NCBI RefSeq assembly: GCF_008831285.2
Contig: NC_045143.1
Coordinates: 19,617,655 to 19,681,654, forward strand
Length of the DNA: 64,000 bases
Reading direction: 5' to 3'
DNA from: Nymphaea colorata
Taxonomy: Eukaryota; Streptophyta; Magnoliopsida; Nymphaeales; Nymphaeaceae
In this document: piece after piece, positions 33,491 through 46,189 of the stretch
Layout: each line of letters begins with the position of its first letter
Position numbering within the stretch: position 1 is the first letter of the stretch
The notes under the pieces: model-generated
What the model saw: only the letters and a program-made list of their open reading frames with translations
Told to the model about the DNA's origin: nothing
Database searches by the model: none
Position numbers and translations under genes: made by a program

Positions 33491-34890
33491 AGCACTCTTC
33501 GAAATCATTTTCATCTCATGTGCAAATGAAAACCGCATAAATTGAGGCAAAACAGCCACCTTTCTTCTTCCCCTCATTCATATTTATTGTGTTTTCCCCC
33601 TTCATGGAGATGTCTTGAGTTTTGAGATACACATTTTAGCTTTTAGTTGATCATTAACAAACTTTGTTGTCTCTCACAGCACTTGATAAGGCCTTTACAT
33701 TAATTTTATTTGTTTTGTCATGTTCATTCCCAGCTTGTGGGTGATGATAGCGCTTGATATGGCCATTCTCTTTTCCACTTAGAGTTTGAAAATATGCATG
33801 AACAAGAATATTTTAGTCTAGTAAAATGAACTCAATGTCCTCAAAATAAAGAAAGAAACTTGATTAAAATGGTAAACACCTATTTCGTTAATATATATCT
33901 ATTTGTGGATCAAACTTCAATTGTAATCTGCTAACTAATATGGGGGATGGATTTGCATGATCAGATTATGCAAACATTGGACTTCTCAATTGCCAATTAG
34001 TAGAGTAACTAACGAGTTTCAAACAACAACAACCAAACACACACCTACATATATATATTTATTTATATTTATATACATATATCGTGAAAGAGAGAGAGAG
34101 AGAGATGATGCTGCTGCAGGTTAATTATCATGAGCATAATTAACTATCTAAATTGATATTTTTTTTATGTATATACATATATATAATATATATAGATATT
34201 GACAAAGCGGGTGGTCTCATAGAAGATCATGATAATCATATTTGATTGTTCCCTTCGATTACCATCACAATAAATTAGTGACGAGCGATTCATTATTAAG
34301 TTAAACGGAGTGTATTCCCTGTCGCAGTCCAAAAAGTCGTCCCACCTACCAAAAAAGAATGATCTATTCTATGACAAAAACAAATTAGAAACATCGGTTT
34401 CATGCCTCCATCGAATGGAGGCAACGGTGGTGATGGATGTGAAGAATCTGTTTTCAAAATTCTACTAGCTAAAGGACTCAATGACTAGACGTTTTCCAAT
34501 GTTTGGATCTAAGAAGACACCAGTCCTTTCTTGAATGTTCTTGACCTTGTCCATGCTCTAACGGCTATTTGGCTGCTGCAACGGCTAGTGGGACTAAAGT
34601 CTCGTGTTCAATAACGTCATGCTTACATTTGCACCAAGCTTTTACCTCCACAATAAGTCGTTGGAAAAAAGAAAAGGAAAAGAAGAAATAAACGGATGAG
34701 CTTTTGGCCATAATTCCAAATACAGGACTGCCCATCTGGACGATTGTCGAAGAAGAGTCTATATGCGCCTTTAGCAGGAAAATGTCAATAATGCCCTTTC
34801 CTTTTATAAAAGAATAATAAACTGAAAACTCTAATGTTGAAAATGAGATGTGAAATATATTAAAAACTATTTGGGTCCAACCGTGAGTAG
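33491..34890. other. Intergenic, no gene identified
   Basis: AT-rich sequence with a short GA tract near 34089-34104. I see nothing else to support. Confidence 0.5.
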
Positions 34891-34892
34891 AG

Positions 34893-35220
34893 GTGAACAA
34901 CTACACACATTAAAGCTAGCTCGTGAATCACTTAATGAGTCGAGCTTGAGTTCATGAGTTGACTCGTTCAAATAATCAAGTTAAGTCCAAACTTAACACG
35001 TAATTATCGAGTCAAGCTTGAGTGTTAATCGAGTTTGTCGAACCTTAATTGAGTTAAATTCAAGCTCAACACGTAACTGTCAAGTCGAGGTCGAGCTGTT
35101 TTCATCAACCTATTACCTATTTTTGAAGTCGAACTAAGTTTTTGAGCTCAAGCTGACTAAACTAGAGCTGACTCATTCGGTTTTCATAAACACGGACTCA
35201 TTTCGATCCCCGCAGCATCT
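34893..35220. repeat. Degenerate GAGCTCGAG-type repeat, possible hAT-like relative
   Basis: The stretch is built from diverged AGTCGAGCTTGAG, GAGCTCAAGCTGACT and similar words, like the arms of the hAT-like MITEs at 18934 and 19776. The CAGCCCTA terminus is not clear on either side, so borders are approximate. Confidence 0.4.
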
Positions 35221-35593
35221 CTCCTCACCTGAAAAATTAGAAACGTAGACATTCTTTCAGGTTGACATGACTATGTAGAGGCTAACCATTGGAAGTTGTG
35301 ATCAATGTACGTCTAACCAGGAAAAGCTTTGGACTCCGGTAGAAGTTGGAAAAGAAAGGCGACAATAGTGGTAGCTTGGGCTTATGTGAGTGGCATTCAA
35401 ATCTCTTGTTCTTTTCTTTTCTTTTTTGTTTTTTTTGTTCCTAATATAGAGGCCAAGCGTCGAGGGAAAATTTTCAGTATTGTGAACTCTGGAGTACAGA
35501 AGAGAAGTAAAGAGTGAACTTGAGTTTAGGAACTACGTTGTCCTTGTGGGGAACACCAAGCAACTGCATCTACATAGTTCATTTGATTTTTGA

Positions 35594-36370
35594 AAAGGGG
35601 GTGTTTGAGTAACACTTCAAAATCAAGTTTTGGAAGTAAAACTTGCTTTTACCTTCAAAATCAGGTTTTTGGAGTGTTTGGGTGTTATCAAAATTAGGTT
35701 CAAATAAAACTTTATTTTGACAAAACCTGGTTTGGTGAAAGAGAGTGAAAAACACTGTCCCTTTAAGTAAGTTATTTAAAAACATAGTGTTGATGATGGG
35801 ACTAGGGACTTGTAAAAAGGTAAGTTTTTAATTCGATTCTCTTGAGCATTATATTCATGTGTTTTAAAGTGGTGCCACATCCAAGTTGAAGGGTGCACCG
35901 CTGATATCATTGACGTCAAGGTAGCTTAGGATCCCAACAACAGGGTTTGACGTCAGTGTAGTTGAGAACTTGTTCCACTAATACTTGAAATCAAACGAGA
36001 GACGCCAACCAATAGGAGATCCAATCCAAGTGCGCTTAGCATACCTTTAAATGCAAAACAACATTTATATCGTGTGAGTGCATTGACTTTATGAGAAACT
36101 GAGTTTAATAAAATGTTGTTCTAAAAAAGGAGTGAATCACTTGCCATTTCCTCTCCCTCCTTGTTTACAGTAAAAACCAGTTTTTAAAAAACCTTGGTTT
36201 TGAATAATGTTATGATTTTTGTCGCCCAAACAAAAACCAGGGACAAGTCACCCAAATACATGCATAAACCAAGTTTTCAAAACAAAGCTAATTAAAAATA
36301 ATTGGTTTTCACAAAACCAGGTTTTCCAAAAAAGCTATTTTTCCAAAGTATCATCCAAACGCAATCTTAT
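35594..36370. repeat. Possible MITE-like element with GGTGTTTG-type ends
   Basis: The left edge GGGGGTGTTTGAGTAAC and the right edge ATCATCCAAACGCAATC form a weak inverted repeat. The arms carry many AAAACCAGGTTTT-like words in both orientations. The target duplication is not clear. Confidence 0.35.
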
Positions 36371-36419
36371 CAGTTGTCAGAACAAAAGCTCGTTTTCCCG
36401 GAACATTCCTTGAAGGCAT

Positions 36420-37530
36420 CATCGAAGCGCAACCTTATTTATTTTCTTTGGCTTCATTTTTCTTTGCACGTCGAGCCGACAAGAGTACAGACTGCCCTTG
36501 GAATTTAGATCTGCCGTGCAGTTCACGTGGCTGGACGTGTAACTGGATGCTCTTAATAAAGTAAACTATGGGGGCATTGAGTCCCAAATATAAAAGCTAT
36601 TTTGCCGTCAAAGATTGCACTTACAGTGGAAAAATATATCGCAATATCGAAAGAATTTAGTGACATAAATATTTCTCGATAATGTACCGATATTATGGGA
36701 AGATATTTCATTTTTCCATGCAATGCATATGACCGGTAGCATGTATTATGCTTTTAATTGAACAAAAAGACTGTTCATGTACAACAAGGAATCTGAAGAA
36801 GTTTGAATCTCGTGGTTGTTGTCATGTTTTCATTCTTTAAGTTTGGATCTCGTGGTCACTTCCAAATAGATGTGGTGATAAAGACGACACCCAAGCAGAA
36901 GAGGTACCATGTCTCCTCTCAAATTCCAAAGTAAAAACTTAAAATCTTAAGGGTATATGGTCTTGTGAGTTTCCTTCTAAGTAAATATTTAAAGAATTCA
37001 TTTATTCACGACCAGGAAAAACATAAACAAGAACGTGTCCGTTCATCAATCTCTTCCGTGTCAATGTGACACGTTACCTTTTACATGACGTCAGCACAGA
37101 GTCATCATCCGATTCACAATCCCGTGCCGAGCGATTCGAACTGATCCTGTCACGGTCAGGTGACCGTCCGGCGAACAGACGGCGAAGCTCCAAGTCTCCA
37201 ACATTGATCGCTTCGTCTTCTTCTTCTTATTTCTTTTAAGTGTAAATTAACCACTTCTGAAACGAACATAATAAATGCAGAAGAAAAACAAAATCAGGAA
37301 AGGAGAGATAGGATGAACTTGAAGAAAACTCGTCTTGGGGAAGACGGAAAAGGCGAAGAGAGAAAAGGAAAATCAATAAAGAAAGGCGTTGGAATGAATG
37401 CAGATATTTAATTTTATTCAACTTTTTTTGGTACGAAGGCAATTTCTGGCTGCTTTTCACCTGCTTTTGTTTTAACTAAAGCCTAAAAATGGAGGAGGAA
37501 ATTGGACGAATAAAAAAGTAAAAAAAGGGA
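36420..37530. other. Upstream region of the AHL gene
   Basis: No ORF is supported. Three bZIP-type sites cluster at 37033-37093: ACGTGTC (37033-37039), GACACGT (37068-37074) and the palindrome TGACGTCA (37086-37093). They lie about 450-500 bp upstream of the inferred TATA box. Confidence 0.45.
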
Positions 37531-37538
37531 ACTCGTCG

Positions 37539-37547
37539 TATATATAT
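37539..37547 (+). promoter_or_regulatory. Probable TATA box of the AHL gene
   Basis: TATATATAT in a CT/A-rich promoter-like setting about 950 bp upstream of the AHL start codon. The intervening leader contains many ATGs, so one or more 5' UTR introns are likely. Confidence 0.4.
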
Positions 37548-38447
37548 TTTTTCTGCCTTCTTCGTTTTCGCAAACTCTCGTAAAAAACAAAGAAAGAAAA
37601 GATTTTCCTCTGAGGTATGATGTGCTTGATTTTTCTTGCAATTCTTTCTGCAATTTTTTTTTCGGCTTTACTGGGAAATGGATCTGAAATTTCAGTCTTT
37701 TTTTCTCTGTTACAGGTGTGCAAATCTGGATTCGAGTTTGGTTTCATCTCTTTTTGTTTCTTTTTTGTTTTTGGAATTTTTGTTTCGATTTCTTTTCGTT
37801 TCTTGCTTTGAGTTCTCAGGAAGGAAAAAGGAGATGTCCTTTTCCTTTTGATTGGGCGGAAATTAGTAATTTTTGCTCCGGAATGGGTATTTTACTCTTC
37901 TGATTTATCTTCCATTTTTGCTTCTTCCGAAGTTAAAAATTTCTCTGCCAGCGGCTTCTCTGATCAGAGTTTGGCCTTCTTCTTAGGAGTTTAGCTCAGT
38001 TTTTTTTTTTAACCTTCCTTCACAAGCAAAAACTCACTCTGCAAGTGCTTCATGGAGCAAAATTTCAACTCTTTTTAGGCCTTTAGTCTCATTTTTTCCG
38101 TCCTTCTCTCCTTCCCCTCACTAAACTCGCCTACAGAAGCTCCTCTTCTTCTTGATCTTCTTCTTAGTAGTGCAACAATTTCCTCATTTCCGTTTTTCTT
38201 ACTGTTCTTAAGCAAGGGAAAAAGAGCAAGAGGATACCTCGTGATCCTAGGAAGAAAAAAAAAACACGCTTCGAAGTTTCTAGGGTTTAGGGTTTCTCTC
38301 CAAATTTCTCAAAGGATTTGGCGTATCAGCTTCCATCTCCTCTTTCTTTCTCATTTGGGATCAGCAGAAGCTCTTCTCTTCTTTGTTTTCCCAATTGGAA
38401 GAGAAGAGAGCTCAGGTGCGGGGGTTTTGGAGTCAGAAGGAGGAGGT

Positions 38448-38489
38448 ATGAACGGAAGCGAGGGACGGCCCACGCTTGCTACCGCCTGA
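38448..38489 (+). other. Upstream ORF in the AHL leader (13 codons)
   Basis: ATG at 38448 opens MNGSEGRPTLATA and stops at TGA 38487-38489, only 7 bases before the main AHL ATG. If the leader is spliced as the sequence suggests, ribosomes would meet this uORF just before the main start, which could lower translation. Confidence 0.5.
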
Positions 38490-38496
38490 GCAGGGG

Positions 38497-41400
38497 ATGA
38501 TGGCGGGGAGGGAAACGTCGTTCAGCGCGGCCCTTCAGAAGGGCAGCGGCGGTGGCGGCCCGGTCTCAGCGCAACCGGGCGCGCCGGTGCAGAACATGCG
38601 CCTATCGTTCAGCTCCGACGGCACGGCAATCTACACGCCGGTGAGCGCCTCGTCTCCGCCCTACCAGGCGGAAGGCTCTGCTGCCATGATGCAGCAGCAG
38701 CAGCAGAAACCGCAACAGCAGCAGCAGCAACCGCAACAGCAGCAGCAGCAACCGCAACAGCAGCAGCAGCAGGGATTGGGAGCAAGCATAGGGGGCGGGC
38801 CGCCGGTGAAGAGGAAGAGAGGACGACCCAGGAAGTACGGACCCGACGGGAGCATGGCGCTCGCACTCACTCCGGTCTCAGCCTCTGCGCCGCCAGCGGC
38901 GTACGCCCCCTCCGCCACCCCGACGTCTCCCTCCGTGAAGAAGGCAAGGGGCCGCCCGCCTGGTTCGGGCAAGAAGCAGCAGTTGGCAGCTCTCGGTCCG
39001 TACTCCTCTCTCTTTTGACTGGTTGACTGACCGCATACTGTGTGTGTGTGTCAGTGTGTTGTGTGTATTCGCATGCATGTATTTATATATACGTGCATGT
39101 GTGGGTCTGCACTCTGCAGACTGCAGGCATCAGGTAAGTGGTTACATGGTGTTGTTTTTTTATATTAGCGTCCCCCATGGTAGGGCTGCAGGGAAATATC
39201 TTCTGTGCATCTTGCTCTAGTTTGTTTCCGCCTGCAACTTGCCTAATAATTCATTTGAATCTATTCTCTACCGCGGACATTACTTACGGAGAGCTCGTGA
39301 TGATGATGGTGATGATTGATCTCCTGCCCTACCTTCTTTTGCTTTGTTTGCGTCCCTTTTCTTAAAAAAATGGATTCGTTTCGTTTCAGTTTGTTCTTTT
39401 TCTTTTTCTTTGGGAAATTCTTATTTGCCTTTAAGATTGCTTCATTTGGTCTAATGTTTAATTCTCGACGGAAAATTTCTACCCAAGCAAAACCTTCCAG
39501 TTCATTTGTCTCTATCTTCCTATGCCTTGAGAGATTCTTGACTTGGTCTGGTCTGAAGAAGTCATTCGAGAATTTCTTCCAAGTAATAAAGTAATACCTC
39601 AGTTTATTGCTTGTGTTTCTATTCGTCTCTATTTTGACGTTAGCCGTCTTTGTAACATAAATTGTATATGTAGTTATCCCTTTCACTGTTTTTTCCATCA
39701 TGGTTTGTATTTACCATTGTAAGTAACTGCTGAGTGTTTCTACACGAAACCTGAGGCACAGTTCAAATAACAAATTTCATTTCTACAATGTTGTAGTAAA
39801 AAATGAGATACAGTACCCAGTGATGCAGGGGAAAGATCAGTGCTTTTGCTTCGTTTCTTATGTGTCTACCCAGGAGATTGGTAACAGTTTTGGAAGCATT
39901 AGGTGGCATGTGGCGACCTACTCCTGTGAAGCCTGACATATTGTTTTAACCTCATTTTTATTGATTCTTTTGGACAAGTACCGTTGCTGTGTGGTTCTTA
40001 AATGAAGTTTTCTTTGTGAATGACAGGATCTCCTGGGGTTGGTTTTGTGCCCCACATAATTGCAGTTAAAGCTGGAGAGGTTTGTGCATCTTGTAGCTTT
40101 TGTCTCAAGCAAAAAAGTACCAAAAAAGACTGTTCTCTTTGTCCTTTCGCCGCAAATTTGATAAGGCTGTCTTTATTCTTTTGTAATCTTATGCTTGCAT
40201 CATAATATGAAAGCAGCAATCAAACGTTTGTTGTTACCTTTTATGGTTGAGCTAGGTGTTCATTTAAATCCATGTAATTTATTTATATTTACGCCAGGCA
40301 TGCATTTGTGCGTTACAAAGGATGTTTCAATCTTAATGAGATTGACTTCCATTATTAATTAGCAGCTGAAGTTTCGTTGTGAGCATGCCCATGTGTAATT
40401 TTGCTCTATTTTGTTCGCAATGCTTGATGCTTTAGAACATCTTGTCCAACAGTGCAGGGTTGTAGAGTTTATGAGAAGTCAATTGAATTGTATCCCAGTT
40501 TCCTTTATTCCTCTTTACTGTCTGATTCTTGACAAATACAGTTCTGGATGCCATGGTTCTACCAACATATTTTATTTACTTTGCATACGAATTGGTTCGG
40601 GAGTTGGAATGATCATAATCTGCAACCACAGTGAATTTGTAAATTTTGCTCTTGGGACAGACAAAGATACATGAATTTACCTATATAACTGATCATTTAA
40701 AACTATTGCAATAGGTTCATTTCACATGATTGAGAACATGATTAAATTAACATATCCCTTTAGAAAATCGTCTTTTTTCTCTTTTGTTATTTTACATTTT
40801 TCCAAAAATCGTTCACATTTTCCTGAAATTGTCTATGATGTGTACAGAATCTTATAGTTTATGAATCTGAAATGTACATATATTCATGTTTCTGCGAGTT
40901 TTTGGTGTGGGGGGGTGGGGGGGGTGGAGGGAGCAGAGCTGCTTTACGTTCACACATCTTTGTATGTACCATTATCATAAACATTCTGATATTATCACCA
41001 AAAATAGATGTCACAGAATTTTCTCCTTAAAAAAGTCTTTCTATATGTATTTTATTGTATGTTTTCTGATCTTCTTTTAAGTTTTAATAATTATGCTTAT
41101 GATTTCATAAATTTTCTATTATTTCTTATATTTTCATTTTTTTAATTTCAGAAAATTTCTGCAGTAAAACAATTGCAAAAATTATGAGAAAAGCACACAA
41201 ATAGATACCCGAGAAAGATGTTTGTGAAATGGTATGCACATATGAGAGTGCTTGTCTGCGTGTTCATGTGTAGGTCTACAAAAGTTACCCAGAAAATCAG
41301 AGGATTCTGGAAAAGATGTACAAGAACAAATATAAACCGTAAAAGACTATATAAGAAAAAAATAAAATTATTTGGAACATGTCCTTTTAAATCATGTTTA

Positions 41401-44400
41401 TGTCGTATCATATGAAATTCTTGCAAGATTTCAAATTATTAGTTAATACTTGGAAATAAATCTCCATGTGTGACCATACATACTTACACGGGTATGTTAA
41501 TTGCTATAATGATAATGTATTAGTTTTATTGTTGTCGAAGACATGTAAAATATACTACAAACACTTGCTAGCTTGATTGCACGAGGCAGAAAGATTGGTG
41601 GTTTATATGAAATCTGCACCTTTGAAGTAATTCTGGCCTGAATGTGGTTTTAGCTAATAGAATGCTTAAAGACGGGCATGTTATTTTGTGTCGCCATGTC
41701 ACATCCTTCTACTACCCTGGAAGTTGTTCTAGACTTTTAATATTACTGGAATGACTGCTTTCATTCTAGGGGTCACTATGTGAGGGTTGCCAAGCTTAAC
41801 AAGGTAAAGTTCATGTCAATTAAACCTCTACCGGTGTTTGAGTATGAGTGATGTCAGGGTTTTGGTCACATTTGGTCATTGGAAGTTGGAACCCTAGGGC
41901 CTGGAGATCAGTTTATGCAAAACTCGCCCACATATGGTCCATGCACACACACATCAGGGAAGACAGGGAGAGAGCATCATACAGGAGGAAACTAATAAAA
42001 AACACATAAAATAATCTGTTAAATATGCAGTGAACCAATGTTAGAAAGCTTAGCATCAGCACCCTGAACCCTAAGGTAAGCATGAAACAAGTGAACTGGA
42101 TTTTGCCGGATATCCATTTTATTTATGCATGGATCCTTCATGGTTATGGTATCTTATTTCAATTGTTGGCTTTGAGTCTAAGAAGTATTTATTACAATCT
42201 AATTTGAAGGTACTGGTTTCTAGTTTTTGCGGGCTCCTGAGTCGTGACTGTCCTTTAGCATCTTGTACGATTGTGGTTCAATTTTAATTAGGAACTATGT
42301 GCTATTATGCTATTTACATCCAAAATCAGCTTTTTTTTTATGCTTGAAAATTTAGAACGTGTGTATTTGTTGACTCTATGTTGTGATTCTTCTTCCTTTT
42401 TCTTTAGGATGTTGCCTCAAAAATAATGGCATTTTCTCAGCAAGGATCAAGAGCGGTGTGCATTCTTTCAGCAATTGGAGCTATTTCTAATGTGACTCTT
42501 CGTCAACCAGCTACATCTGGTGGCACTGTTACCTATGAGGTTTGTGGAAAAAAGTTAACATAGGCAAAGTTTCCTTGTATACCTTGTATTTACCTGTAAT
42601 TGCATTAAATTGAACATAAGTGCATCGTAGAAAAATGATATTTGGAAATTAAAGAGCACCTTGTAAAGTAAAGCTGTCTTCCGCTCCTAAAATAAATTAT
42701 GAGTATCACATACATTTCTTAAAGTGACAGTTCAGACCTTGATAGTCTAAATTGAACTTTGTAACCCTAAAGGCAGCTAATTATTTTACAGAAGTGCCAT
42801 TCCTTAAGGTGTTAAAAATCATCTCGTGTTAAAAATCATCTCGTTCAGTTGAATGCAACTAAGCTTTTCATTTCCAGTCTGTCTTACCTTTCTTGTTTTT
42901 TATCACTTATCTTTCCTGATTCTTTTGTCTTTCATAATAAAGTTAAGAAATCACGTTTGGGACCTCAATGTGAAGTATCTGGCAACTGAAATGATCAGTT
43001 AGTTGTACGAGAGCTTTTGATGGCTTCAAATTAATTTCAAGCTGAGGTATAGCTTTTCTTTTCAGTTACAGGCGTGCGCCTCTGACTAAAGGCTCAAAAA
43101 AGGCCCTAAGGAGGGGACTTGAACATGGAGAAGTCATCCAAACCTCACTCACGTTTGATTTCCTTGGCACAGTTTGTACAGTTTGGGTACCACGTACCTC
43201 TGTGGTGCCTAGAAAATACTAGGATGTTCAAGTGGGAGGACGACATGACATCCTTAAGATTTAAACAAATTGAGGAAATTAAAGCAATATTAAAAAATGA
43301 TGAGGACGGAAAAATGAGCATGAATCCTTGAAAAACTACTTGCTTCAACCTGGATATTTTTATTGAAAACAATTTTAGTTTAAATCATTTACATAAATGG
43401 TTTATTTCTTAGTTTGAAAGCTACCTCATGAATGTCGCCTAGCAATACTTTCCTGAGTCATCTTCATGCTTTTTCTGATATGATCCCGATTGTGTGGTGA
43501 TTTGCTTGTTAGTGATTGTCTTATCCATCTGTTTCAGTAAGATATCATTAAGGGACTTTTTAAATAGGTCTTAGGTAATAGATGTTGGACACATGAAAAG
43601 ATTGGTTTTACTATATGTGGTTTCCGCTTGGGGATTCCAAAAGTACACTTAAATAAATTGTGTTATATCAAACACTGTGGCTATCACAAAGCTCAAGTGG
43701 TGGATTGTACTGCTTCAGACTTGAGTTTGGTTGGACTTGGACCAAGTCAGTTGAATCTGCAGGGAGCCCAACTGTAAGCTGAAGTGTTAAAAACTTAAGA
43801 TGGCAAAGCTGATGGGAAACCTTGCAGATGAATTTGGAGTTTATGTATATATGAGTTGATGGTGGTCCTTTGCATGTGGATGTCACTTGTTTTTCGTACC
43901 CTGTGTCATTGTTTAGATCTTTTCCTTATAGCGCATTTAAATTTTGTTCAGGGAATAAATTCGGTTGTTTCATGTAGAAAATTCAAATCTGAATTTTACT
44001 GCCGTCAGAAGAACACTGTATATTTAGGTTGTACTTTCATAACTAGAGGTAGGTTTGATTCTACGCATTGTCACAAAAAATGTGTATGGGTATTCTACGG
44101 TGAGGAATTTCTCGGGTATAATACAGCAAAGTTGTATATCTCGAGAATATCTCGGCGAATTTTTAAAAAATTTAAAACATTTAATAAATCTTTAAAATTA
44201 TAAAAAAAATAAAAAATAATAAAAAAACGAAAAAAACGGCAAAAAAGTGGAAAAAACGGGTATAATACTATAATACGGGTATTGTATGGGTATTATACAC
44301 GTTTTTTGTTTTTTGGCGTTTTTTTTTTAAAATGCGCTTTTTTCACGTTTTGTACGGCTGACTTGTTTTTCACGTTTATACGCATTTTTTTCGAATAAAA

Positions 44401-45778
44401 CACATTTTTTGTGACAATGATCCTACCGTTATCTAGTGGTACCACCTTAAAGAGTAGAAGAAACACATTTTAAAACTTTAACAAAGCAGAAGCTAAAGGA
44501 ACTAGTTATTCCTTGTCCATGAACAAAACAGAAAAGACAGTGTTTTATGTTCTTGGATGATTCATTTTACTCGATATATTTTATTAGCTAGGTCACAATA
44601 TATGGAAGAATGCTCGTAGGGGGTCACTTTCTATCTGCAGTTACTCTTTCCCCACTATCTCTCCTCCCACACCCAACCAACACCCCAACACCACACCCCA
44701 AACAAAAAACACCCTCCTTCCTTTTCCCCTTGTATTCATATATACACACAAACGTGATATTTTCTCAATAGAAAGTTTGACAAGAAATCAACCTCTTGGC
44801 AAGAACTGCCTATGCTATTCTAGCAAGCAATACTTCATCTCTTTGTTTTGATGTCTTTCTGAACTTGAGTGTAGCCTGTGTCCATCGTTATCATGCATTT
44901 TCTTTTACTTTTATGGGAAAAAATTCACTGGTCACAAATGGTCGTCTTATATTACCTGTTGATGAATTTCAACTATTCTGGAATGGAACAATTTCTTTGG
45001 ACACCTGATAGTGCTTTCTAGAAATACAATCGTTTACTTGGCAGTTGGTTAATATTAGGGAAGTCTTTGTACAGGGAAGGTTTGAGATCCTCTCTCTTTC
45101 TGGTTCCTTTTTGCTGTCCGAGAGTGGTGGGCAACGCAGCAGAACTGGTGGATTAAGTGTATGTCTTGCAGGCCCTGACGGTCGAGTTCTAGGTGGTGGA
45201 GTGGCTGGGCTTTTGATAGCAGCATCTCCTATACAGGTTTTGTTATAGATTCTCTCACTGTTTCTGAAAGCCGTTGGTGGTGGTGATGGCCGTGCAGCTG
45301 CTGCTGCTTCTTTTCCCTCCCTCTCCCTCTCTCCCCTTTTCCCTCTCTTCATGAAGGATGTGTCTGTGCACGTGGACACATGCATTTCTTCTAATTCTCA
45401 AATTAATTTGCCCTTTCAGGTGGTCATTTTTCACAAAAGTGTTCTCATGCGAATCATTTATTACTTTCTATGATGTTCTGGAGTCTTTTTTACATATTTC
45501 TTGGTTCGGTGCATTGCTGTCAGATGTTTGAAGAAATTGGGCGTGTTGTGCAGGTGGTGGTTGGCAGCTTTCTTACAGAAGGTAGGAAACCTGATCCAAA
45601 AGGTGCAGATCTATCCAGCCCCAACAAAATATCCCCAGGTGGTGGGGCAGCTACCGGTAGTCCACCCTCCCGAGGAACATTAAGCGAGTCCTCTGGTGGC
45701 CCTGGCAGCCCACTTAACCAAAGCACCGGTGCCTGCAATAACTCTCAACAGGGAATGGTCAACATGCCCTGGAAATAG
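38497..45778 (+). CDS. AHL: AT-hook motif nuclear-localised protein (AHL), two AT-hooks plus PPC domain
   Basis: AHL proteins bind the minor groove of AT-rich DNA and form homo- or hetero-trimers through the PPC/DUF296 domain, regulating growth and development in the nucleus. Exons are 38497-38995, 40027-40079, 42408-42539, 45075-45236 and 45554-45778. All introns are GT-AG, phases agree, and the product is 356 residues. AT-hook 1 is RGRPRKYG (residues 108-115), AT-hook 2 is RGRPPGSGKK (151-160), and the PPC runs from about residue 169 (VGFVPHII) to VVVGSFL. The first hook has the RKYG extension of clade-B (type II/III) AHLs. A Gln-rich tract precedes the hooks. The start is the first of two adjacent ATGs; the frame extends upstream without another ATG. 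The tail is Ser/Pro/Gly-rich. No lesion is seen, so this looks functional. Confidence 0.95.
38692..38772 (+). repeat. Polyglutamine tract coded by 21-bp tandem repeats
   Basis: CAG/CAA codons encode about 22 Gln broken by Lys-Pro and Pro. The core is three near-identical 21-bp units starting CCGCAACAGCAG. Each encodes Pro followed by six Gln, so length change would keep frame. Confidence 0.92.
40909..40934 (+). other. G-rich run in AHL intron 2 (possible G-quadruplex)
   Basis: Runs of seven and eight G separated by single T, followed by GGAGGGAG, on the sense strand of intron 2. Confidence 0.6.
42811..42844. repeat. 17-bp perfect tandem duplication
   Basis: GTTAAAAATCATCTCGT occurs at 42811-42827 and 42828-42844, within AHL intron 3. 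Confidence 0.95.
44040..44440. mobile_element. Long-TIR MITE in AHL intron 3
   Basis: Inverted arms around an A/T-homopolymer-rich centre. A perfect 19-bp inverted pair lies at 44067-44085 (ATTGTCACAAAAAATGTGT) and 44400-44418, with weaker pairing extending out to CTAGAGGTAGG and CCTACCGTTATCTAG. The outer border and target duplication are not clear. The superfamily is unknown; the long imperfect arms could suit a Mutator-type MITE. Confidence 0.6.
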
Positions 45779-46010
45779 TTGTGATGCCTTTAGGAAGTAG
45801 TTTTAGATGGCTTTATCATATTTCTAGAAGGTGAATCCTCTTATCTGGTTCTTGCTGTGTCCCCACCTGCGGTCATATCTCTGTAACTTATGTACAAACC
45901 TTGTACAAGCCCAAGGTTCATGGCTTGATGCTTATCTTGGTGCACGGACTAAGGTTTCTCTGTTATGTTTTGATATGAATTAGTGTTTTAATCACATGAA
46001 GCTAGGTCTA

Positions 46011-46016
46011 AATAAA
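46011..46016 (+). terminator. Polyadenylation signal of AHL
   Basis: AATAAA 233 bp after the AHL stop, in an AT-rich 3' UTR. Confidence 0.55.
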
Positions 46017-46107
46017 TTGTCTTTTGTATCTCATAGGCAGTAAGTATATAAGCGTGAAATTTTCTTTTGTTTTTGCTTCAAGTGGTCCAAGTCGTATCAA
46101 CTAGAAC

Positions 46108-46110
<3 letters not shown>

Positions 46111-46185
<75 letters not shown>
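46111..46185. repeat. (TC)n-(TG)n-(TA)n compound microsatellite
   Basis: Consecutive TC (about 20 units), TG (about 12 units) and TA tracts, shortly after the AHL 3' end. Confidence 0.95.
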
Positions 46186-46189
46186 TTCT

